Below, piece after piece: positions 33,918 to 45,641 of a stretch of DNA of 64,000 nt (positions are counted from its first letter, which is position 1; each line of letters opens with the position of its first letter). Source of the DNA: Lojkania enalia (taxonomy: Eukaryota; Ascomycota; Dothideomycetes; Pleosporales); NCBI GenBank assembly GCA_010094045.1, contig ML986578.1:434001-498000 (forward strand). Direction: 5' to 3'. The notes below the pieces were generated by a model. That model had not been told where the DNA came from and ran no database searches. It worked only from the letters and a program-made list of their open reading frames with translations. The position numbers were made by a program, and so were the translations under genes.

Positions 33918-36900
33918 TCATTTATCTACCTTGTCGCCGCTCCCGCTTGCTCTGAACCGACTTTTCCCTTTCGCAAATAAGCCTTTGGCACCTTTCATCC
34001 CTTTTCCTCCTAGAATCTCTGCTGTATGCAGTAGATCTTTACCCTTAACTTGCATTTGATGGCTAGCGCTTCTGCCCCCACCAGCACTAGAACCTAAGGC
34101 CACAGCTGCACCAGAAGAGGTTGGTGTTGTCGGAGTCTGCACAACAGCAGACTGATCATTCGATGGCTGACCGCTCAAACCGTGATGGTGCTTTCCAAAT
34201 AATGAAAGCGAACCCGTGTGTTTGTGACGGAACGTGCCAGACGTTGTAATTTGCGGCTGTTGTTGCGGTATTGGCTGTGATGCAAGCTCGGGGTTTGCAG
34301 CCATAGCTGAGACCATCCAGTCGTTCAGGCCATGATCAGTATGAGCCCAGTAGTCACGAGTTTTGTTATACGTAGCAATGCGCTCTGAGGATGATGATAG
34401 CGTTACGATTTCTCGGAATCCTAACGGTTTGTCGGAAGTGGGAGATTTTGGAGCAGTCTCTTGGGCGACAGGTGGTTCGACAGTGGAAGCCGGCACTGGT
34501 ATTACGTTTGGAGGTTGTTCTGCTCCCTCTTCTTGCAGCAGCTTTACACGCTTTTCCTCACTTGCTTGCGGCAGTTGTGACTGTGGTAAGACCTCAGCAC
34601 TAAGACGAGGGGGTATATCAACGGCCTCAGGGTTCAGATCAGAATTAACAACGTGGAGCCCAGATGCAGGAGATGCCTCCCTTATTGTTTCCACTTGTGT
34701 TAGGTCTGACGCGGATTTGGCGGAATCCAGCACCGGGCTCGGAGATCGGGCTGTAAAATCAGAGTCCTTAACAGGGTCTGGTTTGGTAACGGCAGCGATA
34801 TGAACCGGGCCAAAGTATGGGTCAGGAATGCCCGCGAACGTCTCGCTTGGGGGCGAATTAACGTTTAGCTGACTAGTTACGAGGACTTTGTTCTCCTCTA
34901 CTGGGGTCTCTTTAGGCGACTCGTTCGCTCCGGCTCGTGTCTGTTGGTGGGAAATCGTATGGGGTATGTTGTCTTCCCAACTGAATCTAGATAGCAGCGA
35001 AGGCTTGCCTAGATCTGTGGATGGATGGTTTACAGGCTTCGTCTCGACGGGAGAATGCTCAGAATTATTCTGATCAAGGTCGTTAGACTGGTGAAATGAA
35101 GTATGACCTCCGTCCGCCCAATAGCTATCGTACTCGCTGGGCAATATAGAGCTCTCTCGATTCGTTATGTCTGGTACAGTTGGCTGTAGTGAAGCCCTCT
35201 CACTCTGTGCATTAGAAATTTCAACCGACTTTTGTGGGCTAAGGCTTGTAACTATTTCCTTACGTAGCCTGGCGCTCTCCTGTCCATCCGCAGACGCTTC
35301 GGTACTAAGCTGTGCAGCAATTGTTGGTTGCGTAAGTGTTTGCGCTTGGTCGTTTGGAGAATTTAGCTCTGGACTCAAGTCTTTTAGAGGAGGCGGAGGC
35401 GGTAGGCCCTCGGAATCCGGTGTATCCTTTGCTGGGGGAGTGGGTGGTATGCTTGACGCTACAGATGATGTTGTTCTCTCTAGCTGCACAGGTCGAGCGA
35501 GATTGATATTACCAATAGTGCGATTCCGCTCCTGCTCATCATGCTCATTCGGCGGTACTTGCTTGAATAAGCCCAGCCCCGATGACGCCTGTATAGCTTC
35601 CCCAACTGCAGTCCCAGCAGCCTTGAGCGCAGCGAGAGGATCAGTTGACGAGTCCATGGGCTCGATAGCTGACATAGGGTGTTTGGCAGTCGTTGGTGTC
35701 AAATCAACTTCCCCAAGCGGCGATGAGCCGAGTCTGCCCTGAGCAGCTGGTTCATTTTCAACTATAGATTGTATTTCCCTGTCGCCATGCTCTGAAGGCG
35801 TCGCTGCAGTAGCGTACGACTCCCATTGTCCAGGCAGTTTAGGTCTGAAGCTAGCCTCGCGTTCAGCAAGGGGTCTCTGGGTCGATGATTCCTTTGTCGG
35901 ACTTCCGGATCTACTCGTGCCAGCTTTTGTAAGGGAGGAAGGGCGGGAATTGTCTTGGCTTTGCTCCCAAGATTGAACGCTGGTCCTCGAAGCATTAGAC
36001 TGTGTAGAGCCCCGACGAGAATGCGAGACTTCTCCAAATTTCCCAACCAGTTCTTGGACACGACCCTTGCTAGGCGATTCTGATCGCGAATGAGGCACGG
36101 CGCTGGGTAGCGGGGATTGTGCATTTTGATGCGAATCTAAGAATGCATTTTGAGATTCTTTTTCCGCCGCACCCAATTCCGGCACAGCATTATCAGGACT
36201 TATCCTCATTGCAGTTGCAATGTCGGCCTCACGACTAGCATATGTGGAAGACGGTCCACCCGACCTGTCTTCTATGTTGTCTGATGATGTAGGGCTCCGC
36301 GAGCCAAGCAGAGCCGACTCCGGCTCTGGCACAGGCTTCTGGGGCTCAATTGCGGGTGATCGTGCAGGGCTTTCTCCGGGACTAGGAGTAGACAGACCGC
36401 CTCGTGGTAGAGACGGGTTGGAGATGTCACGAGAATGACCGGGAGAAGGCTTTCGAGGTACCTGGTACGGATCACTACTGAGCATCGCTCCGGAAACGGG
36501 TCCAGACACGGGTGTGCTGTTTTCACTAGTCTCCTCGGCAATAGCAGGTGTACTAGTCTCACCTGCCGCATTGCGGCTTCTCAAAGCAGATGTTGCCGAA
36601 CTCGGGACACGACTCATAATCGGACTAATTCCAGACGTACTGTCTGTATTGCTCCTGGATACCCCCGATTCAGAATCTTTGGAAATTGGGGTAGCAGGCA
36701 CAGATCTCTGATCGTCACTGCGGGTAAAGGCTTGGTTCACAACCGAGCGTAGACCGTTGTCTTCAGGTGAAAATAGGGCCGGGGCTTTCTGAGCTTGCGG
36801 GCCTCCGGACCAGAAATCGTTGTCAAATGCGGAAATACCCTCAACCTGAGGAAGAGATGGTTGCTGAGAAGCCTTGGGACCTTCATCGGATGCATCCGGT

Positions 36901-37886
36901 CGAGGCTTCTCTTGTTCTGCTGAATTGACGTCCGTTAGATACTCGCTTTTCCTTTCGGCAACGGTTTCGAGGGACCGCAAGGACTTTTCAATGTCACCGC
37001 CTTGGAGTGTAACCGAATCATCCTTTGAGCGAGACGCGAGAGAATCTAAACTTGGGCGCGATGAATCTAATGAAGCTCGTTCTCGCTGACGCTCCTCCTC
37101 TACTCGCTTATATATATCTGCTGGCCTTACAAACGGAAGGGACTTCCCAGAATTGCTTGATGCACGATCTCGCAGTGAAGCAGGATTTGTTATTGGGGTA
37201 TCACCCTGGCCTACGCTACTTTTGCGCGGAGGGAACGTGGCGCTTGCAGAAGAATCCGTGGTGTTCCCTGGAGCTGGAGATGGCCTGGTATTAAGCGGAG
37301 GGGGCAACGCAGAAGGGCTAAAGTCTCGCCGGTGTTGTGGGGTGTCGCTGACGTGCGATTCCGCCGCACTTGGCTGGCGACTGCTGCGCACATGGTCTTG
37401 AGGCACTGCAGCGTATCCGGGCTGTCCATAACCGGATGCTTGTGATGTCGTCGCCGAGAATGTCCGATACTCGTCGCCTGCTTCGAACGAGTTCCTCCGC
37501 CCTGGCACTGACGGCGACGGCTGGCGCTGAGGGTCTGTAAAGCTCCGCGATGGCTCTGCTACACGCTGACCGGGCTGTCGAAGTCCCGTCGGCACTGACG
37601 GATTCGGCGGAGGAGGTGGCGGTTGGTCTGCGCCGTACTCGTCGTACTCGTCATATTCACCCCAGTCGTCGCCGTCATACGAGTAAGGTTTCGCTTCGAC
37701 CCATTTCTTTGTCTTTGCGCGGTTCACGTTCGTCTTGAACGAAGGCGGTTGTCCGGCTTGGAAGACATTAGGGGGCTGTCGATCTCTGCAACTACGTCAG
37801 CCAGACAGGTCAGAGGATGGGGAGCGAAGGAGCGCATACAGCGGCGACCTTGTATTGTCGTTGGTGAACCGGTAAGGGCCCGACAT
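33918..37886 (-). CDS. Large Ser/Pro-rich protein of unknown function, conserved ends
   Basis: Exon 1 is 37840-37886 (MSGPYRFTNDNTRSP) and exon 2 is 33918-37785, giving 1304 residues; the acceptor is ttgcag, with a second candidate 6 bases earlier that would add two residues. I recall filamentous-fungal hypothetical proteins with this N-terminus (FQAGQPPSFKTNVNRAKTKK, then YSYDGDDWGEYDEYDEYG) but no known function. The body is Ser/Pro/Glu-rich and probably disordered. An ordered-looking block precedes the end: LGFREIVTLSSSSERIATYN, then RDYWAHTDHGLNDWMVSAM. The C-terminus is basic (GLFGKH-like and KGKSRFRASGSGDKVDK). The gene shares a 908-base divergent interval with SED5. No catalytic motif is visible. 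Confidence 0.8.
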
Positions 37887-38794
37887 GATGTTTGCCAATC
37901 TAAAAAGAGGCACACGGCACTACCAGCACCACTCGCGGAGAGGAGAGAGGTACTTCTCTCAGGGCAATGCCCTCGGGGCTGCTGATTCCTAGTGGCGCAT
38001 AAACTAAGAACAGCCAATAAAGGTAGTATCGCGGGAGTCAGAGGGCGCAATGGCGACAGTAGTATTAGGTAGATAGAAGCTCAAGAGCGTATAAGTAAGC
38101 AATATCTAGGATATCCGGCGAAGGGAAAAGTAATGAGCGATGCCCGAGAGCATGTGAGGTTGTGAGGTGAGGTTGTGAGGGCGAGGCTGCGAAGCACTGG
38201 GGGGACTCCACGTTAGCGTCAGCCCCTGCAAACGAAGGACTGTCTAAAGCTGGGAAGTCACACAATGCACACCTGTGCGCCTGGGAATAGGGATATGGAG
38301 TTGAAGCTGCCGCAAATGCTAGGAGAAGTCGTCGTGGTCGTGAATAGGAAACGATTTTTCTTCCATTGCCTGTCTGGATCGGCCGTGTGGCAGCGCACTT
38401 CGTGAATCAGGGATGGTGGGTGATAGCCCTGAGCCACGAGACCCAGCCACACTTGCCACACTCCTGGCCACTGGTTGGGCAAAGATAAACGTGGTCCGTG
38501 GAATTCCCATAACGCTGCCGTCTATTTTAAACTTCAAACACTCCATCGTCCATCGCCCACGAATCCTTTCACCACCGACAGAGACGCATTTTCACATTCA
38601 CGTCCACGTTCGACCGACGAACCTCCATGCCCATGATTACTGCGTAACCAGAGCGCGACCCTGCAACGTAGCCAAATCGTAGTGGCTTCCGGAAGCGGCC
38701 CTTCCAACATTCGCCTGAAGCGCCATCCCCCAACTCCCTCCGCCCGCCGACTTCGCGCGCACTACTACTATCCGCCCGAGTGAACAAATTCGCA
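37887..38794. promoter_or_regulatory. Divergent promoter interval of the unknown protein and SED5
   Basis: 908 bases between divergent start codons. The SED5 side is C-rich, which suits a leader. I identify no specific site. Confidence 0.5.
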
Positions 38795-39883
38795 ATGGCC
38801 ATCTCCATACAGGACCGTACGGATGAGTTCCGCTCCATCCTTGCGCAGGCACAGAAGAAACAGGCGCATTCGAAGATCGGGGCGCAGCGGCAGTCCCTCC
38901 TGTCTGCCCAGCAAAAGGCCGAGGCGAATGGCACTACACCGCAGCGACAGCGCTCCGAGTTCGCGCGCAAGGCTGCTGAAATAGGACGCGGGATATCAGG
39001 AACGATGGCGAAGTTGGAGCGGCTGGCGCAGCTGGCACGGCGCAAGACACTCTTCGATGACCGGCCCGTCGAAATCAACGAGCTGACCTTTGTCATCAAG
39101 CAAGACCTCTCACAGTTGACTGGCCAGATCAAGGCGCTCCAGCAACTGACCGCCAAACAGCACCCAAACCCGAGTGCAGGAGGCGATCAGGAAGGCGAAC
39201 ACAGCCAGCATGTCGTTCAGTTACTGCAGGGCAAGCTGAAAGACGTGACAGGTAACTTCAAAGAGGTTCTGGAAGTCAGGACAAAAAACATACAGGCATC
39301 ACGATCACGGACAGAGAACTTTATCTCATCCGCGGCTTCCCATTCTCAGACCAGTCTTGATCCGTCGAGAACCGATTCCCCGCTATACCAAACCCCCCAG
39401 CGAGGACGCTCTCCAGGCCCTTTCAAGAATACAAACGCCGCTCAGCAGGACCTACTCTCCCTAGAACCTTCAGGGTCATCCGCCCTCACACGTGGTGGGC
39501 CGCAGTCCGACGCACAGCTTTTGCTCATGGAAGAAGCGCAACCACAGAACGCATACATCCAGCAACGAGGGCAGGCAATTGAGGCGATAGAAAGCACCAT
39601 CACAGAATTGGGCAGCATATTCGGTCAACTAGCGCAAATGGTCTCGGAGCAAGGCGAGCAGATCCAGCGCATCGACGCCAATACTGAAGACGTAGTGGAC
39701 AATGTCCAGGGCGCACAGCGAGAATTAATGAAATATTGGAGTCGGGTGCAAGGAAATAGGTGGCTTGTAGCCAAAATGTTCGGCGTTTTGATGATATGTA
39801 TGACTGCCCAACATTCCCTTGTTTGACGTGTGTTGTTAACATTAGCACTAGTCTTCCTCCTCTGGGTCTTGATTGCCGGATAG
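38795..39883 (+). CDS. SED5: SED5 (syntaxin-5), Qa-SNARE of the cis-Golgi
   Basis: Exons 38795-39797 and 39852-39883 give 344 residues. Sed5 is the t-SNARE for ER-to-Golgi and intra-Golgi vesicle fusion. The start MAISIQDRTDEFRSILAQA is the conserved Sed5 N-peptide (DRT.EF) that binds the SM protein Sly1. A three-helix regulatory region follows. The SNARE motif runs from about residue 255; its zero-layer glutamine is in MVSEQGEQIQRID. The short second exon, after a 54-nt intron beginning inside the membrane anchor, supplies FFLLWVLIAG, the rest of the tail anchor. Without this exon the protein would end in a wrong tail. The ATG at 38795 is the first that gives the conserved N-peptide. Confidence 0.96.
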
Positions 39884-41927
39884 ACTCCCTGGCCACGTGT
39901 TTTTCCTTACGAATTGTTCGCATTTTCTTACGGCGTTACCGAAAAAGAGGTCTGTTTACACCAGCTCGGCTTGGATTTGCACTTTCCGACTATGGTCACA
40001 CAATCCAAGTCACCTATTGCATACGACGGGCACCATGTTCATTTCATTTGTACTGTATCACCACCTCCTTTCGTCTGCATGTATTGTTCAAGGCACGAGA
40101 TATCAAGCGTAGTGCCGTGTAGTCATTTTAATAGACTTTATTTGTCTTCCAAATTTGCTTTCTCGATTACTCCCGCAACCCGCAACTTTCTTGGATTATT
40201 TTTAGAATAGCATTGGTCAGGCAGGCTGAACTGAAAAGAGTCTGCTCAGAGGACACATCTAATGCAGGAAGCGACAGATCCGGACTCGGTCCTAGATCAG
40301 GTGCATTCCAGTGTCCGAAAGCAACGGGTCTAAGTAGGCGCGAGAAGAACACGCATATCTTGGCTGCATTGAAGCGGGGTACAACATAGAAGAGTCGCCA
40401 ATTCTCTAGCTAGACATGTTCAAGATAGTTGCTCAATCCCGCCCTTACAGTCAATCTCGAAGAGCCCCTTCGCATCAAGGGAGCATTAAAATGCGATCAG
40501 GTTATGGCTTGCGATATAAATTGTAGACATGTAAGCTCTAGTTGAAGTGCTTGTTTCAAGCCTTCCCATTGAGCTCCCATCCCCGGAACGATGGATCAAA
40601 AACTGACATGTAGTTGGGAAGCGGTGCAAGGGCCCGTACGAGGGGTGGCCAACGTCTTAGGAAAGGACGGTTATACAGAGGATACCTGTCTCACGCAGGA
40701 AGCCGACCCTAGTCCTGCAGTATCATGGCGGCCCTCTCCTTACACTGCAGATCAGAGTCTAGCGGGGCTCGTAACGACGGGGCACTTTAATGAGCAGTCA
40801 CCGTCCAGGTTTCGGTCAAAACATGAGTCCTGTTCAACACGGCCCTCCAATTGAAAATGGTACGTAGTGGACTAGAACCTCCAATAGACAACAGAGTCTC
40901 CAGAACCCCTTTTTCGACAGAAGAGCGGGGAAACACAAGGTGGAATTAGCGTAGCGGTCTGCTTTCCGCACCATATGTATCCACCGGTCCGAGGCAGTTT
41001 GTTTATCTGTCAGTTTCCGATGGCTTTTTTCATGTCTCCAGGCGTTGGACAGGTCGGCCTATCGCTTGCGCTGGGGGGCGTATTCGCAGACCCTGATCGC
41101 CAGAGCAAGCTTCGTCATCATAGCCCATCATCCACGGTTGCTCGCAGCGGCAAGGCGAAAAAGTGCCTGAGTCAAGCAGTGCATCTGCGGAGCGGTGAAG
41201 GCCGGGGCTGCTGCCGATGCGCTCCGGATTGACAGGAGACGGACATGGGTTCGCCGTGCTCGATATCAATCCATCACGGGAACGGGCCCTCGGTCTCTGC
41301 GGCGGTTGCAAGGCCATTGACGGGCCAGCCGGCGCTAGCCAGTCCGCAGAGCGCATGCGTTGATCGCATTCGACCTGTATCTGCTGTGGCCTACGTATCT
41401 CTAGTTCTGGGTCAGATCCTGTGGTTCTGGCGGCAGCAAATACGTACTGCGCTGTGTCGGTTCGACAGCGGCCGGCAAGGAGGACCAGAAAAGGCATTTG
41501 ACGTTGGGGACATGTAGCAGGGCTGGTCTCGCCATCGCCTGCAGCTGGCCCGCTTGCGGCACCTGCACGCGCCCCCATGAATGGGTGGGTGATGGCGGGC
41601 GTGGATGGCCTTGCTCGGCAGGCTGGTTGGCGGTTGAAGGGTGGGGACTGTGCAGCAGCAGTCTACCTAGCGGCTCCAGTGACAGCAGCACGCCATGAAC
41701 CAACCTACCCTCACCGACCCATTCACTCTCGCCCATATCTTAACCACCACAACCTGAGTCGTCTCGACCGCTCCTTCGTCTGCCAGCCTTGTTGTTGCAC
41801 CCTCCGCTGTCGCCCATCGACAATCCACTCCGCGCAGGCCTTTGTCCGCCGCCAAATGATTTTTTTGGCGTCCCACGCTTCCTGACATCACCGCTGGCAC
41901 TCAAGCGCATGAGCGCTCTGCGCCGCC
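39884..41927. other. 2-kb intergenic stretch
   Basis: It contains SED5 3' sequence and a GC-rich upstream region of the next gene (41.0-41.9 kb) that is open in several frames on both strands. The minus-strand frame at 41030-41578 has no domain. I call no gene. Confidence 0.5.
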
Positions 41928-43752
41928 ATGGCCGAGGATCCAGGCGGAAATTGTCTATCCGGTCTGACTCCTGCGCCCATATTTGACGATGCTGTATATC
42001 AAGCCGAGGCCCTCCACCTTCCCCATGGCCAGAGTGAGGATATGCTCGACGAGCAGCTTGTCCTCGCCGCGCGGGACTCTGGCATTGGAGATCCATACCA
42101 CTTCCTCTGCCCCGATGTGAACGATGTATCTACCGCCATGTCTACTATGACAGTTGACAGTGAACTACGGAGTTCAATGTCAATGCATTCGCGGGAATCT
42201 CAATCCACCGGAATCACATCGCATCCGTCGCGCACCTCCAAAGACGGACCCTTCCTAGAGCAGTCACCCACTTTGCGCGCTCCTCAACCAGCTGTGCAGC
42301 CCTCGCATTCACTCGACTACTATGACGCTGTCATGAGTCGCTTGCGACCAAGCATCGGACACAGGCATTCGTCTTCGAGCACGTCGGCCACTAATTCGAT
42401 TCTCTCCGCTGGCTCTTCAATCTCTAAACTCGGCGGGCGGAAGCGGTCCTCAGGCATCTTCTCCATGTTCAAACGGGACACGAGGTTTGTTGGGTCTTGA
42501 TATAGTTTGAAATAATTTTGACTAATTGCTATTCCCAGCGCCTGTACCTCACGAGCCCACCAAAACCAGCATTTTAGGTCTACAGGCATCAAGTTAGAAT
42601 GCGGCCATTCGCTGTCCAAATATGAGATCTGCGTACACATCCAGGATGCTCTCAACAGCAGAGAACATGTTGTACCGAATTGCTGCGGAAAGCCATTACC
42701 TCGGGCTGTACTGGCAACCGTACTTACTGAAGATGAGACGGACCTTGTAACGGCTGATGCATTACGAAGACCCGATTACAGCTCCCACCGAGATTCTGGA
42801 TACGGCGAAGAGGGCATGTCCCCAATCGATCGTGCGCGACCAAAATACAGTCGCTCGCCACCGACTGTACCATTCCCTTCTGCTCCGAACACTAGCCGAG
42901 ACATGGCTCGTGAGACACCAGAAAATCTAAATATGGCTCTAATCGACAAAGCATTCATCACGCTAAGAGCCGAGCGAAGAAAACAATTTCAGGGCATTTC
43001 AAGCTTCGAGTCCAATCAACGAAAAGCACTATCAGCCTTCCATCAATGGTCGCTCGGGCGTCTCGCATCCCGACTCGAAACAACACGGGAGCAACGAACA
43101 AAACAGGTAGGTCCTTAGCACTCGTTACATTTCACCACGTCAGCTGACATCCTCCTAGCACGCACTAGAGCTGGAACGGCTCGACGAATCCCAAATCATG
43201 GCTGAACATGACCTTCGCAAGGCCCAAGCACAGGAGGCTCAGAATGTCGCTACCGCATTGAAGTACATGGAAGCCTATTGTTCGGGTACCCATTCCTCTC
43301 GAGGCGAGGGAAAATCACATACCGTCACGGACGAAGACCGAAAGAAGCTAGCGCGTCAGCACCTCGTTCAGCAAAATCTTCCTCACAAGCATGAATCTGC
43401 CATCAACGTTCTCCGCGCCAAACAAGAAAAAGACGCAGAAATCAAACGGCAGAAACAAGCCGCCGAGATCCAGCAACTGGAAGCAGATGTCGAACGAGAT
43501 GTGAGAGCCGAGGAGGCGCAATTTGCAAAGGATGAGAAGAGACTCGAGGCAGTTATTGAGGCGCGGAGAAAGAGGGTGGGCAATCGCTGGGACCTGAAGA
43601 TGGAGATGTGGAAAAAGGAGTGGGAGAATCGACATAAATCGACACTCCACGGACCGCTTCCGCAGGAGGAATGGCCTGAGTCAACGCAGAAGGAGGGCCC
43701 GGTTGATCCATCAAGCTCGCTGGCACTCCTTTATATCCAGGTTACAGGTTAG
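41928..43752 (+). CDS. Unknown protein with Cys/His zinc-finger-like block and C-terminal coiled coil
   Basis: Exons 41928-42484, 42539-43106 and 43159-43752 give 572 residues. Residues 1-185 are Ser-rich and probably disordered, with GGRKRSSGIFSMFKRDT at the end. The second exon opens SACTSRAHQNQHFRSTG, then IKLECGHSLSKYEICVHI and PNCCGKPLPRAVL. This spacing resembles fungal RING/RBR-type proteins (CxxC...CGH...C...PxCCxxPxP), but several expected ligands are missing, so metal binding is uncertain. The last exon is a long charged helix (KQEKDAEIKRQKQAAEIQQL; ARRKRVGNRWDLKMEMWKKE), likely coiled coil. It could be a degenerate E3-ligase-like protein; I do not assign a function. Confidence 0.8.
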
Positions 43753-45641
43753 TAGACATGCATCGCTGTTGCGAACTTTCCCTTTTCCAGCATCATTATT
43801 TGTATCTTTACCAGGTTATTTAACATTTTCTTTTCTCATCTAGCATCGTAACTGCATAGCGCGGCGTTTCAAGGCTCTTTAGACGGGTTTCTTATCTGTC
43901 ATGGAGACCGTTTCTCAGCGCATGTGTATGGCACTTTTCTGCAGTGCCATTGGCTTTCGTCTTCTTTTTAATATATATATATATATATACCCCTACCGAG
44001 ACTATTAGGTCTGGTTCTTCTTCACGGCACGGGTTTAGGCTGGGATAGCTTGAACGATAGATTTTATGGCCGCAACCACGCTTCTTGTTCGCATGAATGG
44101 TGGAATGAATACATGGCAGTCATGGCCACATGGGTAGCCAGCTACTCGAGCAGAGAATTCTAGCAGCATGAAACAAATACACACTCATAATCCGTCACAA
44201 TAATGAAATGGCAATAAATTTCCAAGGAAAATTGCTTCACTTAATCGTACCGCAATATAATCTCCACCGAATACTCACCCGAATCGTGAAATCACAGAGC
44301 ACAACCCTTAACCACATAAACTAGCCAACCCCGCCCACCTATTCCGCACCACCCGCGGATCCGCAAGGTCAGATTATGGTGAACCCCCCATCCACTTCTG
44401 CTGCTGAGAAACCTACCACCGGTTTCCCAGCTCCTTAGCGCATGTGTACTAATAAAAGGTTCCAAGGTTCTTCATCCGCGCACGTGACACCGCGCCACAG
44501 TTCCCAACGTGCCCAGCTCGAGATGATCGGCACCCTGCATTTCCCATGCATGCCATGCATGCCATCTTCCGCATCCTTGGTACCCATATTTCAATTTAAA
44601 TTCCTTTTAGTACTTCTCGCGCCAAGGAGCCGAAAGTATCGCGCGGCTAAGCGAAGAAAATTGGTGCGTCGCAAGCGAACCTTCCGCAGCGTAGGTACCT
44701 CGTATATATGATAAATGTCACGTCGTACATGCCTATCACGTCGAACGAGCTCCAACGAACGAATAAACGAAGCTGGAAAACAACTCTCAGCATAAATTTC
44801 ACAACAAGACCGCAAGACAAGTAAAAACACAAAAATTTCTCTTCAATTCATCCCCTCTTCACCAAAATCCTCCCCTTAAAACTAGGCAGTATATCTACAT
44901 CCGTCAAACACACAAGAAACCAGCCCCATCCATCGCTCATTCTTTCTCACGAAAACAAGGGGACTGACGGAGGGCTCCACAAACCTCAATGGCCATCTGC
45001 CATCAACCAGATAGATAGTTACATGTAAAGGTGAACGCACAGCGTATAGAAGGGCATGTACGCACTTGCTCGAAGAACCAAAATTCCACCCCGCACCACA
45101 CACCCCGTATGCCGCGGCAGTATGCCCGGCCAACCTTAATCTTGACCCAGAAGAGAAAGACATGTAGGCGTTCAGCCAAGGGGGTATGCGCGCTTCAAAG
45201 AACCAAAGAATAAACAGAAACATGACATGGATATAAATAAGGTAAAAGGCAATATTTTAGCAGACACTCTATCAAACGACATAGGAGAAGGAGAGAGGTT
45301 GGTATAGGACAGGGGTTTTAAATACCTAGAAACAAATGAAAATGGAGACTCGGATCGCGTGGCGCAGGAGCAAGATTTGTTGTTGTGACGTGTGAACATG
45401 CACTCCGCTATCCGAAAATAATTTTTTAACCGCCCCCAGGGGAAGACCATGCTTGCTGATAATCGAGGTTTAAGTCCGCCATACACGAATGTGTACAGGG
45501 ATAGAAAATAAGGGTATCCACAGCATAGTCCCACCGAATTACATATCAAGCGCTTAAGCCTACAATTCTGCGTTACATATGCGATTGACGTCTGCGCGAC
45601 CGGCTCACGATAATGCAAAACAGGCTAATCCATCAGCCGCA
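43753..45641. other. 1.9-kb convergent intergenic stretch
   Basis: It holds the 3' regions of two converging genes and a TA microsatellite. The minus-strand open frame at 45172-45618 abuts the septin stop and is most simply its 3' untranslated region. Confidence 0.5.
43970..43989 (+). repeat. (AT)n microsatellite
   Basis: About ten perfect AT units in the 3' region of the zinc-finger-like gene. Confidence 0.85.

Noticed and set aside
41030..41578. 182-residue minus-strand open frame in the gap upstream of the zinc-finger-like gene
   Set aside because: GC-rich sequence gives long chance frames here on both strands; composition is Ala/Pro/Arg/Ser-rich with no domain.
45172..45618. 148-residue minus-strand frame just after the septin stop
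   Set aside because: It has low-quality composition, follows directly after the stop and is most likely 3' untranslated sequence.
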